Shown here: in pieces, positions 15,280 to 22,648 of the stretch
How the letters are laid out: each line of letters starts with the position of its first letter
Numbering within the stretch: position 1 is the first letter of the stretch
DNA from: JBJFCE01 sp964437825
GTDB taxonomy: Bacteria > Bacillota > Clostridia > Lachnospirales > Lachnospiraceae
Direction: 5' to 3'
DNA length: 27,818 nucleotides
NCBI GenBank assembly: GCA_964437825.1
Contig: CAYTIH010000035.1
Location: 1 to 27,818, forward strand
Made by a program: the position numbers and the translations under genes
Notes under the pieces: generated by a model
The model's database searches: none
Told to the model about the DNA's origin: nothing
What the model saw: the letters and a program-made list of their open reading frames with translations, nothing else

Positions 15280-15294
15280 GCGAAAACGATTAAG
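15280..15294. promoter_or_regulatory. Putative LacI-family operator (autoregulation)
   Basis: GCGAAAACGATTAAG differs from the operator word at 14941-14955 only in its first and tenth bases. It sits directly over the predicted +1 of the regulator gene, as expected for autorepression. Confidence 0.6.
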
Positions 15295-15367
15295 TGAATA
15301 ATCAAATTTGTTCATATTGTAGCTTTAGATTCGTGTTAAGTAATGAGCGGAGGAGGCAGCCGGTGAG

Positions 15368-16390
15368 ATGGTTTCCATGAAGGATATATCCGCTGCCTGT
15401 GGTGTTTCGGTAGCAACTGTCAGCAAAGCACTGAATAACCATGACGATATCGGAAAAGCAACGAAGCAGCATATCAAAAAAGTGGCAAAGGAGATGGGAT
15501 ATCTTCCGAATCTTTCGGCCAGAGCTTTGAAAACAAACAAGACCTATAATATAGGAGTTTTGTTTGCCGATGAATCCCAAAGCGGATTGACTCACGATTA
15601 TTTTGCTAATGTTCTGGACAGCTTTAAGAATACGGCAGAGGGCAGAGGGTATGATATTACCTTCCTGAATTGCAATAAAACCAGAAAAAACCGGCTGTCT
15701 TATTTAGAACACAGCAGATACAGGGGACTTGACGGGATTGTAATAGCCTGTATCAACTTTCGGGACCCGGAAGTAATTGAACTCTTGCAAAGCAGCCTTC
15801 CTGTTGTTACAATAGACTATGTTTTTGCGGATACGATCACGGTCATGTCCAATAATATTCAGGGTATGCAGGATCTTATTTCATACATATTTGAAATGGG
15901 ACACAGAAAGATTGCATACATACATGGCAACGACAATACGGTTACCACAAATCGTTTATCCAGCTTTTATCACATGGCGGAGAAACTGGGACTTGACATA
16001 CCGGATGAATATATTCGTCCGGCGGCCTACCGCGATATGAGAAAAGCAGCGCAGCAGACTGAGAAGCTTTTGAAACTGAAAGACCGGCCGACATGCATCC
16101 TATATCCGGATGATTTTGCGGCAATAGGCGGAATCAACGTTATTGAAGCCTATGGACTTCATATACCGGAGGATATTTCAGTGGCGGGATACGACGGGCT
16201 CAATATAGCATCCCAGTTTGAACCGAAATTGACTACGATCAGACAGGATACAAAATCCATCGGCAGGATTGCGGCAGAGAGACTGATTGACTTGATTGAA
16301 AAGCCGAGGACAACGCTGATTGAACAGATTACAGTACAGGGAGTACTGGAAAAAGGCCAGACAGTTGGCAATTATATCACACGAAAGTGA
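15368..16390 (+). CDS. LacI-family transcription regulator of cellobiose use
   Basis: This is a sugar-responsive DNA-binding repressor, usually a dimer. The 340-aa protein has the LacI N-terminal helix-turn-helix (VATVSKALN, about residues 14-22) and hinge helix (LSARALK). A periplasmic-binding-protein-like effector domain runs from about residue 60 to 330, with late motifs DDFAAIG and SVAGYDG. Two in-frame ATGs lie at 15368 and 15377. The first has AGGAGG 11 bases upstream and the second fits the usual LacI start (MKDISAACGV). It lies between cbp and the importer genes and is flanked by operator-like words, so cellobiose or a cello-oligosaccharide (or a derivative) is the likely inducer. The effector is inferred, not seen. 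Confidence 0.93.
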   Translation: MVSMKDISAACGVSVATVSKALNNHDDIGKATKQHIKKVAKEMGYLPNLSARALKTNKTYNIGVLFADESQSGLTHDYFANVLDSFKNTAEGRGYDITFLNCNKTRKNRLSYLEHSRYRGLDGIVIACINFRDPEVIELLQSSLPVVTIDYVFADTITVMSNNIQGMQDLISYIFEMGHRKIAYIHGNDNTVTTNRLSSFYHMAEKLGLDIPDEYIRPAAYRDMRKAAQQTEKLLKLKDRPTCILYPDDFAAIGGINVIEAYGLHIPEDISVAGYDGLNIASQFEPKLTTIRQDTKSIGRIAAERLIDLIEKPRTTLIEQITVQGVLEKGQTVGNYITRK

Positions 16391-16450
16391 TATTGATATA
16401 TATTGCAAGTAACTTATTAACCACACTTTATAAGAGGAGGATAAGAAAAA

Positions 16451-17917
16451 GTGAAAAAGAAATTATTAAGTGTGTTATTAACAACCGCTATGGTAGCAGC
16501 ATTAACTGCATGCGGCGGCAGCGATTCCGACAGCAGCAGTGATGATACTACCCAAACAAACACCCCGGCAACCGATGACACAGCTTCAGATGACACAACC
16601 GATGATGCAGCAACAGATGATGCAGCAACGGATGACACAACCGATGATGCAGCAGACGGAGACGCTCTTGCTTATACAGGCGAGATCAACTTCATGCATT
16701 ACTCTACTTCTGAAGAATCACAAGGAAACGGTGGTTCCGACGGTATGCGTACCATGATCGCAAACTGGGAGGAAGCTCATCCTGATATTACATTAAATCA
16801 GGAAGTTCTTGCAAACTCTGATTACAAGATCCAGATTGCTACTTATGCATCTGCAGATGACCTTCCCGATGTATTCTTACTTCAGGGTATGAACACAATC
16901 AGCTGGGTAAATCAGGGTCTGGTACTTGACTTAACAGAGTACATTACCGGTTCTCCTTATGCTGACCAGTACAACATGGACTATCTTGTACCGTTCACAG
17001 TTGACGGAAAGTATTATGGCTTCCCTGCATTAACAGGCGGTACCTGTACAGTAGTTATCTATGACGCTCAGATGTGGGCAGATGCCGGATTCGATTCTTT
17101 CCCTACAACTTGGGAAGAAGTTGAGCAGGCAAAAGAGTACTTCGACAGCATTGGCGTTGATACGATTGCTTTCGGTAACGGCGGACAGTGGCAGATGAAC
17201 TCTGACTTCCTTTCCTGCTTAGGCTATCAGTACACAGGAACCCAGTGGTTCTCTGACATTATTGCAGGTAACGGCAATGCAGCATTTACTGATGAAGCAT
17301 TCATTGCAGCTTTAACAGAGACACAATACTTATTTAAGGATTCCGGAATCTTCAACTCTGACTTCAATGCAGTAACAAATGAAGATGCTCGTGAATACTA
17401 CATTTCCGGTGATGCAGCAGCATTTATCGGTGGTAACTGGGATGTTTCTTACATTCAGGCTTCTCTTGATGCTGACAAGTATGCAAACACCAAGTTTGCA
17501 GTTCTTCCTAAGGCATCTGATGCAACTCAGTATGAGAACTTCCAGAACATCGGTCTTGGCTATGGTATTGCAATCAATTCCAAGGTAGCTGAGGATCCTG
17601 AGAAGCTGGCAGCTTGTATCGATCTTGCTCAGTACTTAACCGGTCCTGATTTCGCTAACTATGTTGGTGAGAATTACGCTCTTGGCGGATTCTGCTCTGC
17701 AGAGTTTGACTTAAGCGCATTTGATCAGTTTACACAGGATTTCTACAACTTCTCCTATGTTGATAACAAGGGTTGTGAAATCTACGACTCCTATGTAGAC
17801 GGTACTGTATGGTCTGTATTAAATACAGAGATGCAGGAAATGGTTAACGGAGATATTGATCCTGCAACCGTTGCAGCTGATACACAGGCAGCATATGAGA
17901 CTTACTTAGCTCAGTAA
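16451..17917 (+). CDS. Sugar ABC transporter solute-binding lipoprotein (cellobiose/cello-oligosaccharide)
   Basis: This is the extracellular sugar-binding component of a CUT1-type importer. The 488-aa protein has a lipoprotein signal with lipobox LTAC (C21). An acidic low-complexity linker (about residues 23-73) made of repeated TDD/DDA units follows, then a family 1 solute-binding domain starting near GEINFMHYST. The GTG start at 16451 follows AGGAGG at 10-base spacing. The linker probably lifts the binding domain off the membrane. Codon choice is shifted to C- and T-ending codons (TTC, AAC, TAC, TCT, GCT) compared with neighbouring genes, as in highly expressed genes. It is the first gene of the transport unit. 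The substrate is inferred from the adjoining cellobiose phosphorylase. Confidence 0.92.
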   Translation: MKKKLLSVLLTTAMVAALTACGGSDSDSSSDDTTQTNTPATDDTASDDTTDDAATDDAATDDTTDDAADGDALAYTGEINFMHYSTSEESQGNGGSDGMRTMIANWEEAHPDITLNQEVLANSDYKIQIATYASADDLPDVFLLQGMNTISWVNQGLVLDLTEYITGSPYADQYNMDYLVPFTVDGKYYGFPALTGGTCTVVIYDAQMWADAGFDSFPTTWEEVEQAKEYFDSIGVDTIAFGNGGQWQMNSDFLSCLGYQYTGTQWFSDIIAGNGNAAFTDEAFIAALTETQYLFKDSGIFNSDFNAVTNEDAREYYISGDAAAFIGGNWDVSYIQASLDADKYANTKFAVLPKASDATQYENFQNIGLGYGIAINSKVAEDPEKLAACIDLAQYLTGPDFANYVGENYALGGFCSAEFDLSAFDQFTQDFYNFSYVDNKGCEIYDSYVDGTVWSVLNTEMQEMVNGDIDPATVAADTQAAYETYLAQ

Positions 17918-17949
17918 TCTGATACTAAGAAGACTTAAAATCTGATAGT

Positions 17950-17975
17950 ACCGTCCGGAGGGAACTCCGGACGGT
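17950..17975 (+). other. Strong intergenic hairpin, likely mRNA 3'-end protector
   Basis: ACCGTCCGGA (17950-17959) pairs perfectly with TCCGGACGGT (17966-17975) around a 6-base loop. No T-run follows. Such hairpins between binding-protein and permease genes commonly stabilise the upstream message after processing. Confidence 0.75.
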
Positions 17976-18019
17976 CTATATCAAATAAGGATGACGGAGC
18001 CTACCCCAAACGGTTGTTT

Positions 18020-18041
18020 GCGAAGACAGCTTCGTTTTTTT
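18020..18041 (+). terminator. Weak intrinsic terminator between binding protein and permeases
   Basis: CGAAG (18021-18025) pairs with CTTCG (18030-18034) around ACAG, with a G-T pair below and seven T after it. The short stem suggests partial termination, leaving less transcript for the permeases. Confidence 0.6.
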
Positions 18042-18097
18042 AGCACTGCTGACAGAACATGCAGAAGCTTTACGCAAAAAGAATGGGAGGCGAAAAC

Positions 18098-19096
18098 ATG
18101 CTGAATTCTATCAGACCGAAAAATAGAGTTATTTTCGCATATTTGTTAATTCCGGTAGTATTATTCGTATTTACCGTATTCGTACCGCTTGTTGCGGCGC
18201 TTTTCTACAGCTTCTTTGAATGGAAGGGCGGACCTACGAAAACATTTATCGGTGTTGATAACTACATAAGCTTGTTTCACGACAATGTGTTCTGGAGTTC
18301 CTTCGGACACAATATGTATTTGGTTGTTGCATGTATTATCGGACAGATTGGTATCGCATTCATACTTGTTATGGTAATCAATTCCAAGCTGGTGAAATTA
18401 AAAGGCGTTCACAGAACCTTCGGTTTTTTCCCAAGTACGATTGCAGCGGTATCGCTTGGTTTTATCTGGACGATGATCTATGATCAGAGAAGAGGTATTT
18501 TAAACTGGTTTTTAGTAAAAATAGGAGTGATAGACAGTGTCAGGGAAGGTAAGGTATGGCTGAATGATCCTGCACTGGTTATGTTATTGGTATCCATTCC
18601 GCTGATTTGGCAGTATATTGGATATTATATGGTTATTATTCTATCTGCGGTTTCCGCCATTGATTCTGAAATTCTGGAATCCGCTGAAATTGACGGCGCA
18701 AGCAGTGTTCAGCGTGCGCGTTATATTGTATTACCTTTAGTTAAGAATACATTGCTTGTATGTATTACCCTTTGTATTGCGGGTAATATGAAAGCATTTG
18801 ATAATATTTTGGTCATGACCAAGGGCGGGCCGGGATATTCATCCATGGTTATGGCGTTATATGGTTATAAGGTTTCCTTTGAACAGTCTAATCCGGGCTA
18901 TGGCAGCTGTATTTCCGTAGGTATCTTTGTATGTGCGCTTGCTGTAATCGGTGGCTCTCAGCTGCTGTTAAATTATCTGATGACCGATAAATATGACAGA
19001 GATGAAAAGAAACAGCAAAAGAGAAATGATAAGGAAGCCAGAAAGAAAATGAAAGAACGTGCAAGACTGCAGAAGGGAGGCGCTCTCAATGGCTAA
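18098..19096 (+). CDS. Sugar ABC transporter permease (MalF/UgpA-like)
   Basis: This is the first membrane subunit of the cellobiose-type importer. The 332-aa protein has six or so helices starting near FAYLLIPVVLFVFTVF. It has the EAA loop for the ATPase (ESAEIDGASSVQRARYIVLP) and a basic, lysine-rich C-terminal tail (KKQQKRNDKEARKKMKERAR). The ATG at 18098 is preferred because GGGAGG lies just upstream. An upstream frame to 18059 overlaps the region after the weak terminator and has no ribosome site. The end overlaps the next gene by 8 bases, which points to coupled translation. Confidence 0.92.
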   Translation: MLNSIRPKNRVIFAYLLIPVVLFVFTVFVPLVAALFYSFFEWKGGPTKTFIGVDNYISLFHDNVFWSSFGHNMYLVVACIIGQIGIAFILVMVINSKLVKLKGVHRTFGFFPSTIAAVSLGFIWTMIYDQRRGILNWFLVKIGVIDSVREGKVWLNDPALVMLLVSIPLIWQYIGYYMVIILSAVSAIDSEILESAEIDGASSVQRARYIVLPLVKNTLLVCITLCIAGNMKAFDNILVMTKGGPGYSSMVMALYGYKVSFEQSNPGYGSCISVGIFVCALAVIGGSQLLLNYLMTDKYDRDEKKQQKRNDKEARKKMKERARLQKGGALNG

Positions 19097-19976
19097 GAAA
19101 GAAATGATGACAAAGGTTGAGAACAAATCCACGGGGCATAGAATTAAAAATGGTATTTTGGGTGTTTTCCTGAATGTGATTCTGTGGATCTTCTCATTGA
19201 GCTGTGTTTTTCCGCTGATCTGGATGTTCTATTCATCATTAAAGGAAAAGAGAGTGTTCAACGCGGATATTATCGGACTTCCCAAATCGCCGTCCTTTGA
19301 CAATTATAGCAATGTCCTGAAAAACAAGGAATTTGATTTGGTCGGTTCCATGATGAACAGTGCCAGAACGACTCTGATATCTGTTTGCTTGATTGTGGTA
19401 TTTTCCTTTATCTGCGGATATATACTTGCAAGAATTCGCTTTAAATTAAACAAAGTGCTGTATGTTATGTTCCTGATGGGTATGTTGATACCGATTCATT
19501 CTCTTCTGGTACCCATTTATATTATCTTTTCTAATACACATATGTCGAACCAGTGGTTTACGCTGCTGTTTCCGTATGTGGCTTTTGCCTTGCCGGTATC
19601 GCTGTTTTTGGTACAGGGATATATTCAGGGCATACCTTCAGCATTGGAAGAGGCGGCAGCGATTGACGGATCCAGCTTTACCAGAACCTTGTTCTCTATT
19701 ATACTTCCGATCTGCCGTCCGATTTTGACAACGGTAGCAATTATTCAGGTATTCGGATGCTGGAATGAGTTTTCTTTCGCGTTGGTATTGTTAAAGAGCG
19801 GCGGGCCTTGGGCTACGGTCCCCCTTGCGCTGAGACAGTTCTCCGGTCAGTTCCTTGCGGATTATCCGAAGATCATGTCTGCAATGCTCCTTACGATGGC
19901 ACCTGTCGTTATTTTCTACTTTGCATTCAGTAAGCAGATTATCAAGGGAATGGTTGCCGGTGCTGTAAAGGGTTAA
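19089..19976 (+). CDS. Sugar ABC transporter permease (MalG/UgpE-like)
   Basis: This is the second membrane subunit of the same importer. The 295-aa protein has about six helices, starting near residue 25. Conserved CUT1 segments include PLIWMFYSSLK, LIPIHSLLVPIY and the EAA loop EEAAAIDGSSFTRTLFSIILP. The ATG at 19089 follows GGGAGG and lies within the last codons of the first permease gene. No ATP-binding gene follows: the next strong element is a terminator at 20019-20058. The transporter therefore probably uses a shared ATPase (MsmK/MsiK type) encoded elsewhere. Confidence 0.92.
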   Translation: MAKKEMMTKVENKSTGHRIKNGILGVFLNVILWIFSLSCVFPLIWMFYSSLKEKRVFNADIIGLPKSPSFDNYSNVLKNKEFDLVGSMMNSARTTLISVCLIVVFSFICGYILARIRFKLNKVLYVMFLMGMLIPIHSLLVPIYIIFSNTHMSNQWFTLLFPYVAFALPVSLFLVQGYIQGIPSALEEAAAIDGSSFTRTLFSIILPICRPILTTVAIIQVFGCWNEFSFALVLLKSGGPWATVPLALRQFSGQFLADYPKIMSAMLLTMAPVVIFYFAFSKQIIKGMVAGAVKG

Positions 19977-20018
19977 GGCCATAACATTGTTTTTTCTTTC
20001 CATTAATTATAAAAACGT

Positions 20019-20058
20019 AAAAAGTCCTCAAAAACCAAATGGTTTTTGGGGACTTTTT
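20019..20058 (+). terminator. Terminator of the sugar transport operon
   Basis: An 18-bp hairpin, AAAAAGTCCTC... with its complement ending GGGGACTTTTT, closes on a 3-4 base loop and ends in five T. The A-rich 5' arm may also let it work from the other strand. Confidence 0.85.
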
Positions 20059-20087
20059 GGAAAAAACAGAACCGGGGAAAAGACATT

Positions 20088-20471
20088 ATGGCAGGAATTA
20101 TATTAAATACGACAAAATTGAAAGTCTATGAGAATTTGAAGGCACTTGGCGGCCTTGCCGAGAAAAGTGAAGAATTTATCGATGATCTCTGGATGAATCT
20201 GGTATTGGATAATGAGCTGTATGAGGAAATGCTGTATTATATGCAGTACAGGACTTTTTTAGATCATATGAGATGCGAGGAATATTCGCTTTGTGATTTG
20301 TTTATTTGGCAGATGAATCGGGATAATCTGATTCATGATACCGGAAAAAATTCTGCGGATTGTAATAAAGAGGCAATGGCTTTGAATGCTTTTGCAGCCA
20401 TGATTGGGTTAAAAAAGAATCCGGAGGTGTGGAAACGGAGGCTGACATCGGGAGAGGGTATGGATCGCTGA
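20088..20471 (+). CDS. Hypothetical 127-aa protein
   Basis: I do not recognise this protein. It is soluble, mostly helical and moderately acidic in the middle (EKSEEFIDDLW, NELYEEMLYYMQYRTF), with three Cys (CEEYSLC and ADC). No signal peptide or membrane segment is visible. The ATG at 20088 follows GGGGAAAAGACATT. A longer frame from 20046 runs into the terminator hairpin and is not used. It begins only 30 bases after the transport operon terminator and lies 67 bases before the HAAS protein gene, so the two may be co-transcribed. A promoter upstream is not clear. The composition and the good ribosome site suggest a real gene. Confidence 0.65.
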   Translation: MAGIILNTTKLKVYENLKALGGLAEKSEEFIDDLWMNLVLDNELYEEMLYYMQYRTFLDHMRCEEYSLCDLFIWQMNRDNLIHDTGKNSADCNKEAMALNAFAAMIGLKKNPEVWKRRLTSGEGMDR

Positions 20472-20538
20472 TTCAAAAATCACAACTCAGAACCGTTAGC
20501 ATGGAACAACGATATAGAATGAAATGGCAGAGGAAATT

Positions 20539-21018
20539 ATGAACAGGCAGAGCTTTATGAATGAACTCAGAAGATCCATGTCCGGACATTTCAGCGCGGC
20601 TGAGATTCAGGAAACAGTGGATTATTATGAAGATTATATCGATACCCAGTTAAGGAAAGGAAAAACCGAGGAGGAGGTTCTGGCGCAGCTGGGAGATCCA
20701 AGGCTGCTTTCCAAGAGCATGAGAGCGGCAGGAAAAGGAAATGCCGGGCGTAAACAGGAGAATTCGCGGGCTTATAGCGAAGAACAAGCCGGAAGCATGT
20801 ATGAAAAGAATGTTCAGGATCATCTGTTTCAGGGAAACGCTGCCTTCGAAAAAATATTCCGTATCCCATGGTTTGTCTGGATTATTATTTTACTGGTTCT
20901 GATGCTTATCATAGGTCTGATGATTGGGGTTGTGTTGACGATCCTTCTTCATGTGCTGCCGTTTCTTTTGGCTGCGGCGCTGATTTACTGCGGATATCGA
21001 TATTTTGTAAAAAAATAA
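20539..21018 (+). CDS. HAAS/DUF1700-domain membrane protein
   Basis: The 159-aa protein has an N-terminal HAAS-type helical domain (residues about 1-65). It contains FMNELRRSM, YYEDYIDTQLRKGKTEEEVLAQLGDP and LLSKSMR, the hallmark of DUF1700 proteins. A hydrophilic middle follows, and then about two membrane helices (WFVWIIILLVLMLIIG and VLPFLLAAALIYCGY). HAAS proteins often pair with PadR-type regulators and are thought to sense membrane or envelope conditions, but no PadR gene is next to it here. The ATG at 20539 is chosen over 20524 because AGAGGA lies at normal spacing. Function beyond the domain is unknown. Confidence 0.85.
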   Translation: MNRQSFMNELRRSMSGHFSAAEIQETVDYYEDYIDTQLRKGKTEEEVLAQLGDPRLLSKSMRAAGKGNAGRKQENSRAYSEEQAGSMYEKNVQDHLFQGNAAFEKIFRIPWFVWIIILLVLMLIIGLMIGVVLTILLHVLPFLLAAALIYCGYRYFVKK

Positions 21019-21027
21019 AGTAAATTT

Positions 21028-21058
21028 TGAATAATATGGTGCGGGTGTTGAGATACTA
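21028..21058 (+). promoter_or_regulatory. Putative sigma-G (forespore) promoter
   Basis: TGAATA (21028-21033), an 18-bp spacer and GATACTA (21052-21058) match the published sigma-G consensus TGAATA/CATACTA at 12 of 13 positions. A sigma-A reading (TTGAAT and an extended TGAGATACT at 19-bp spacing) fits less well. Confidence 0.55.
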
Positions 21059-21101
21059 GTTGATGTAAGCTATTTCAAGCAAATCAAGGAGGTATGTCAT
21101 C

Positions 21102-21332
21102 ATGGCAAAAAACGAATACAATAGCACTAACAGTCAGAATGCTGGGAATGTAAAGAGCAAAAACGCTTCAAACAGTTCTAATAGTCAGAACAGCTCTAAC
21201 TGCAGCAACAGCCAGAACAGTTCCAATAGCTCCAATGCTTCAAACGCAAAGAACAGCAGTAATGCAAGCTCTAAGAACAGTTCTAACAGTCAGAATGCAG
21301 ATAACAGCTCTGACAGCTATAACTGCAGATAA
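21102..21332 (+). CDS. 76-aa Asn/Ser-rich protein, possible forespore protein
   Basis: This is a low-complexity protein built from Asn, Ser, Gln, Lys and Ala, with repeated SSNSQN-type units and hardly any hydrophobic residues. Two Cys occur, one as the next-to-last residue. It resembles gamma-type small acid-soluble spore proteins in size and Gln/Asn richness but lacks their TEFAS-type protease motif, so the match is by character only. A very strong AAGGAGG ribosome site, its own terminator (21348-21379) and a sigma-G-like promoter (21028-21058) argue for a real, highly expressed single gene. A spore role is an inference. Confidence 0.72.
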   Translation: MAKNEYNSTNSQNAGNVKSKNASNSSNSQNSSNCSNSQNSSNSSNASNAKNSSNASSKNSSNSQNADNSSDSYNCR

Positions 21333-21347
21333 GAGACGGTCATTGCA

Positions 21348-21379
21348 AGAGCGCTGCCGGTCCGCAGCGCTCTTTTTTT
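21348..21379 (+). terminator. Terminator of the Asn/Ser-rich protein gene
   Basis: AGAGCGCTGC (21348-21357) pairs perfectly with GCAGCGCTCT (21364-21373) around six bases, followed by seven T. Confidence 0.93.
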
Positions 21380-21399
21380 GAGCTTGTATGCCATGGCGA

Positions 21400-21422
21400 A
21401 GAATCTCGCATAGCGGGATTCT
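21400..21422 (+). other. Second hairpin before the methyltransferase promoter
   Basis: AGAATCTCGC (21400-21409) pairs with GCGGGATTCT (21413-21422) with one G-T pair and a 3-base loop. TTCTTGTT follows. It may be a weak back-up terminator. It ends 6 bases before the -35 box. Confidence 0.45.
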
Positions 21423-21428
21423 TTCTTG

Positions 21429-21457
21429 TTGACACATAGTTTTTGGGGCTTTATTAT
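21429..21457 (+). promoter_or_regulatory. Promoter of the methyltransferase gene, placing +1 at the start codon
   Basis: Perfect TTGACA (21429-21434), a 17-bp spacer and TATTAT (21452-21457) are present. The ATG begins at 21464, seven bases after the -10 box, so the transcript should start at or next to the initiation codon. Confidence 0.75.
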
Positions 21458-21463
21458 TGTCAT

Positions 21464-22609
21464 ATGAGAAAATTTGAATTGATCGTTCCATGTCATTTCG
21501 GACTGGAAGCGGTATTAAAAAAAGAAATTATTGATCTCGGTTATGAAGTCTCCGGTGTTGTGGATGGCAGAGTAACCTTTTTGGGAGATGCGGAGGCGGT
21601 ATGCAGAGCCAATATCTTTCTGCGTACGGCCGAACGTGTTCTGGTTAAGGTCGGAAGCTTCCATGCGGAAAGCTTTGAAGAACTGTTCGAGGGAACAAAA
21701 GCATTACCTTGGGAAGAACTGATACCGGAGAACGGAAAATTCTGGGTCACAAAGGCGGCCAGTGTAAAGAGTAAGCTGTTTAGCCCGTCCGATATCCAAT
21801 CCGTTATGAAAAAGGCAATGGTGGAACGGATGAAGCTGAAGTATCATAAGGAGTGGTTTTCGGAGGACGCAGATGCATTTCCGGTCAGAGTTTTTTTAAT
21901 GAAGGATGAAGTGACGGTGGGGCTTGATACTACCGGCGATTCATTACATAAGCGGGGATATAGAAAGCTGACGGCCAAGGCGCCGATTGCAGAAAATCTG
22001 GCGGCGGCATTGATTATGCTGACTCCGTGGAATCGGGATCGTATCCTGGTGGATCCGTTTTGCGGCAGCGGAACTTTTCCGATTGAGGCTGCGATGATGG
22101 CAGCGGGAATTGCACCCGGCATGGGACGAAGCTTTACGGCAGAGACATGGAATCATCTGATTGCCAAAAAACAATGGTATGATGCCGTGAATGAGGCGCG
22201 GGAGGGAATTCATTTACAGGTGGAAACCGATATCCAAGGCTATGATATTGATGATGAGATGGTGCGCATTTCCAGAGAGAATGCCCGTCTTGCGGGAGTG
22301 GAGAAGCTGATCCATTTCCAAAGAAGAGGCATTGATCAGCTCAGTCACCCTAAAAAATACGGATTTATTATAACGAATCCGCCATATGGGGAACGTTTGG
22401 AGGATAAGGAGAAGGTTGGAGAGCTTTACAGACTTTTGGGAGAACGTTATAAGGCACTGGACAGCTGGTCCTTATGTATGATTACTTCTTATGCGGATGC
22501 ACAAAAGCAGATCGGACGGAAGGCGGATAGAAACAGAAAGCTGTATAACGGTATGATGCAGACTTATTTTTATCAGTTTATGGGGCCGAAACCGCCAAAG
22601 AGACAATAG
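21464..22609 (+). CDS. THUMP-domain class I SAM-dependent RNA methyltransferase (RlmL/YpsC-like)
   Basis: This protein methylates guanine or adenine in RNA, most likely 23S rRNA by analogy with RlmL N-terminal-type proteins. The 381-aa product has a THUMP/ferredoxin-like N-terminal part (about residues 1-160, starting with the typical FELIVPCHFGLEAVLKKE). A Rossmann methyltransferase domain follows, with motif I DPFCGSGT (197-204), an acidic loop GYDIDDEM and the catalytic NPPYGERL (305-312). The ATG at 21464 matches the family start. No Shine-Dalgarno sequence lies before it, and the promoter at 21429-21457 suggests a leaderless message. A TTG at 21443 in frame lies inside the promoter and is rejected. 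Confidence 0.93.
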   Translation: MRKFELIVPCHFGLEAVLKKEIIDLGYEVSGVVDGRVTFLGDAEAVCRANIFLRTAERVLVKVGSFHAESFEELFEGTKALPWEELIPENGKFWVTKAASVKSKLFSPSDIQSVMKKAMVERMKLKYHKEWFSEDADAFPVRVFLMKDEVTVGLDTTGDSLHKRGYRKLTAKAPIAENLAAALIMLTPWNRDRILVDPFCGSGTFPIEAAMMAAGIAPGMGRSFTAETWNHLIAKKQWYDAVNEAREGIHLQVETDIQGYDIDDEMVRISRENARLAGVEKLIHFQRRGIDQLSHPKKYGFIITNPPYGERLEDKEKVGELYRLLGERYKALDSWSLCMITSYADAQKQIGRKADRNRKLYNGMMQTYFYQFMGPKPPKRQ

Positions 22610-22648
22610 AGCTTTGAAACATTCTCCATGAATATAAAGGACGGATAA

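Noticed and set aside
16560..16670. A CRISPR-like array in the repetitive stretch of the binding-protein gene
   Set aside because: The repeats are in frame and encode an acidic linker. There are no unique spacers and no cas genes.
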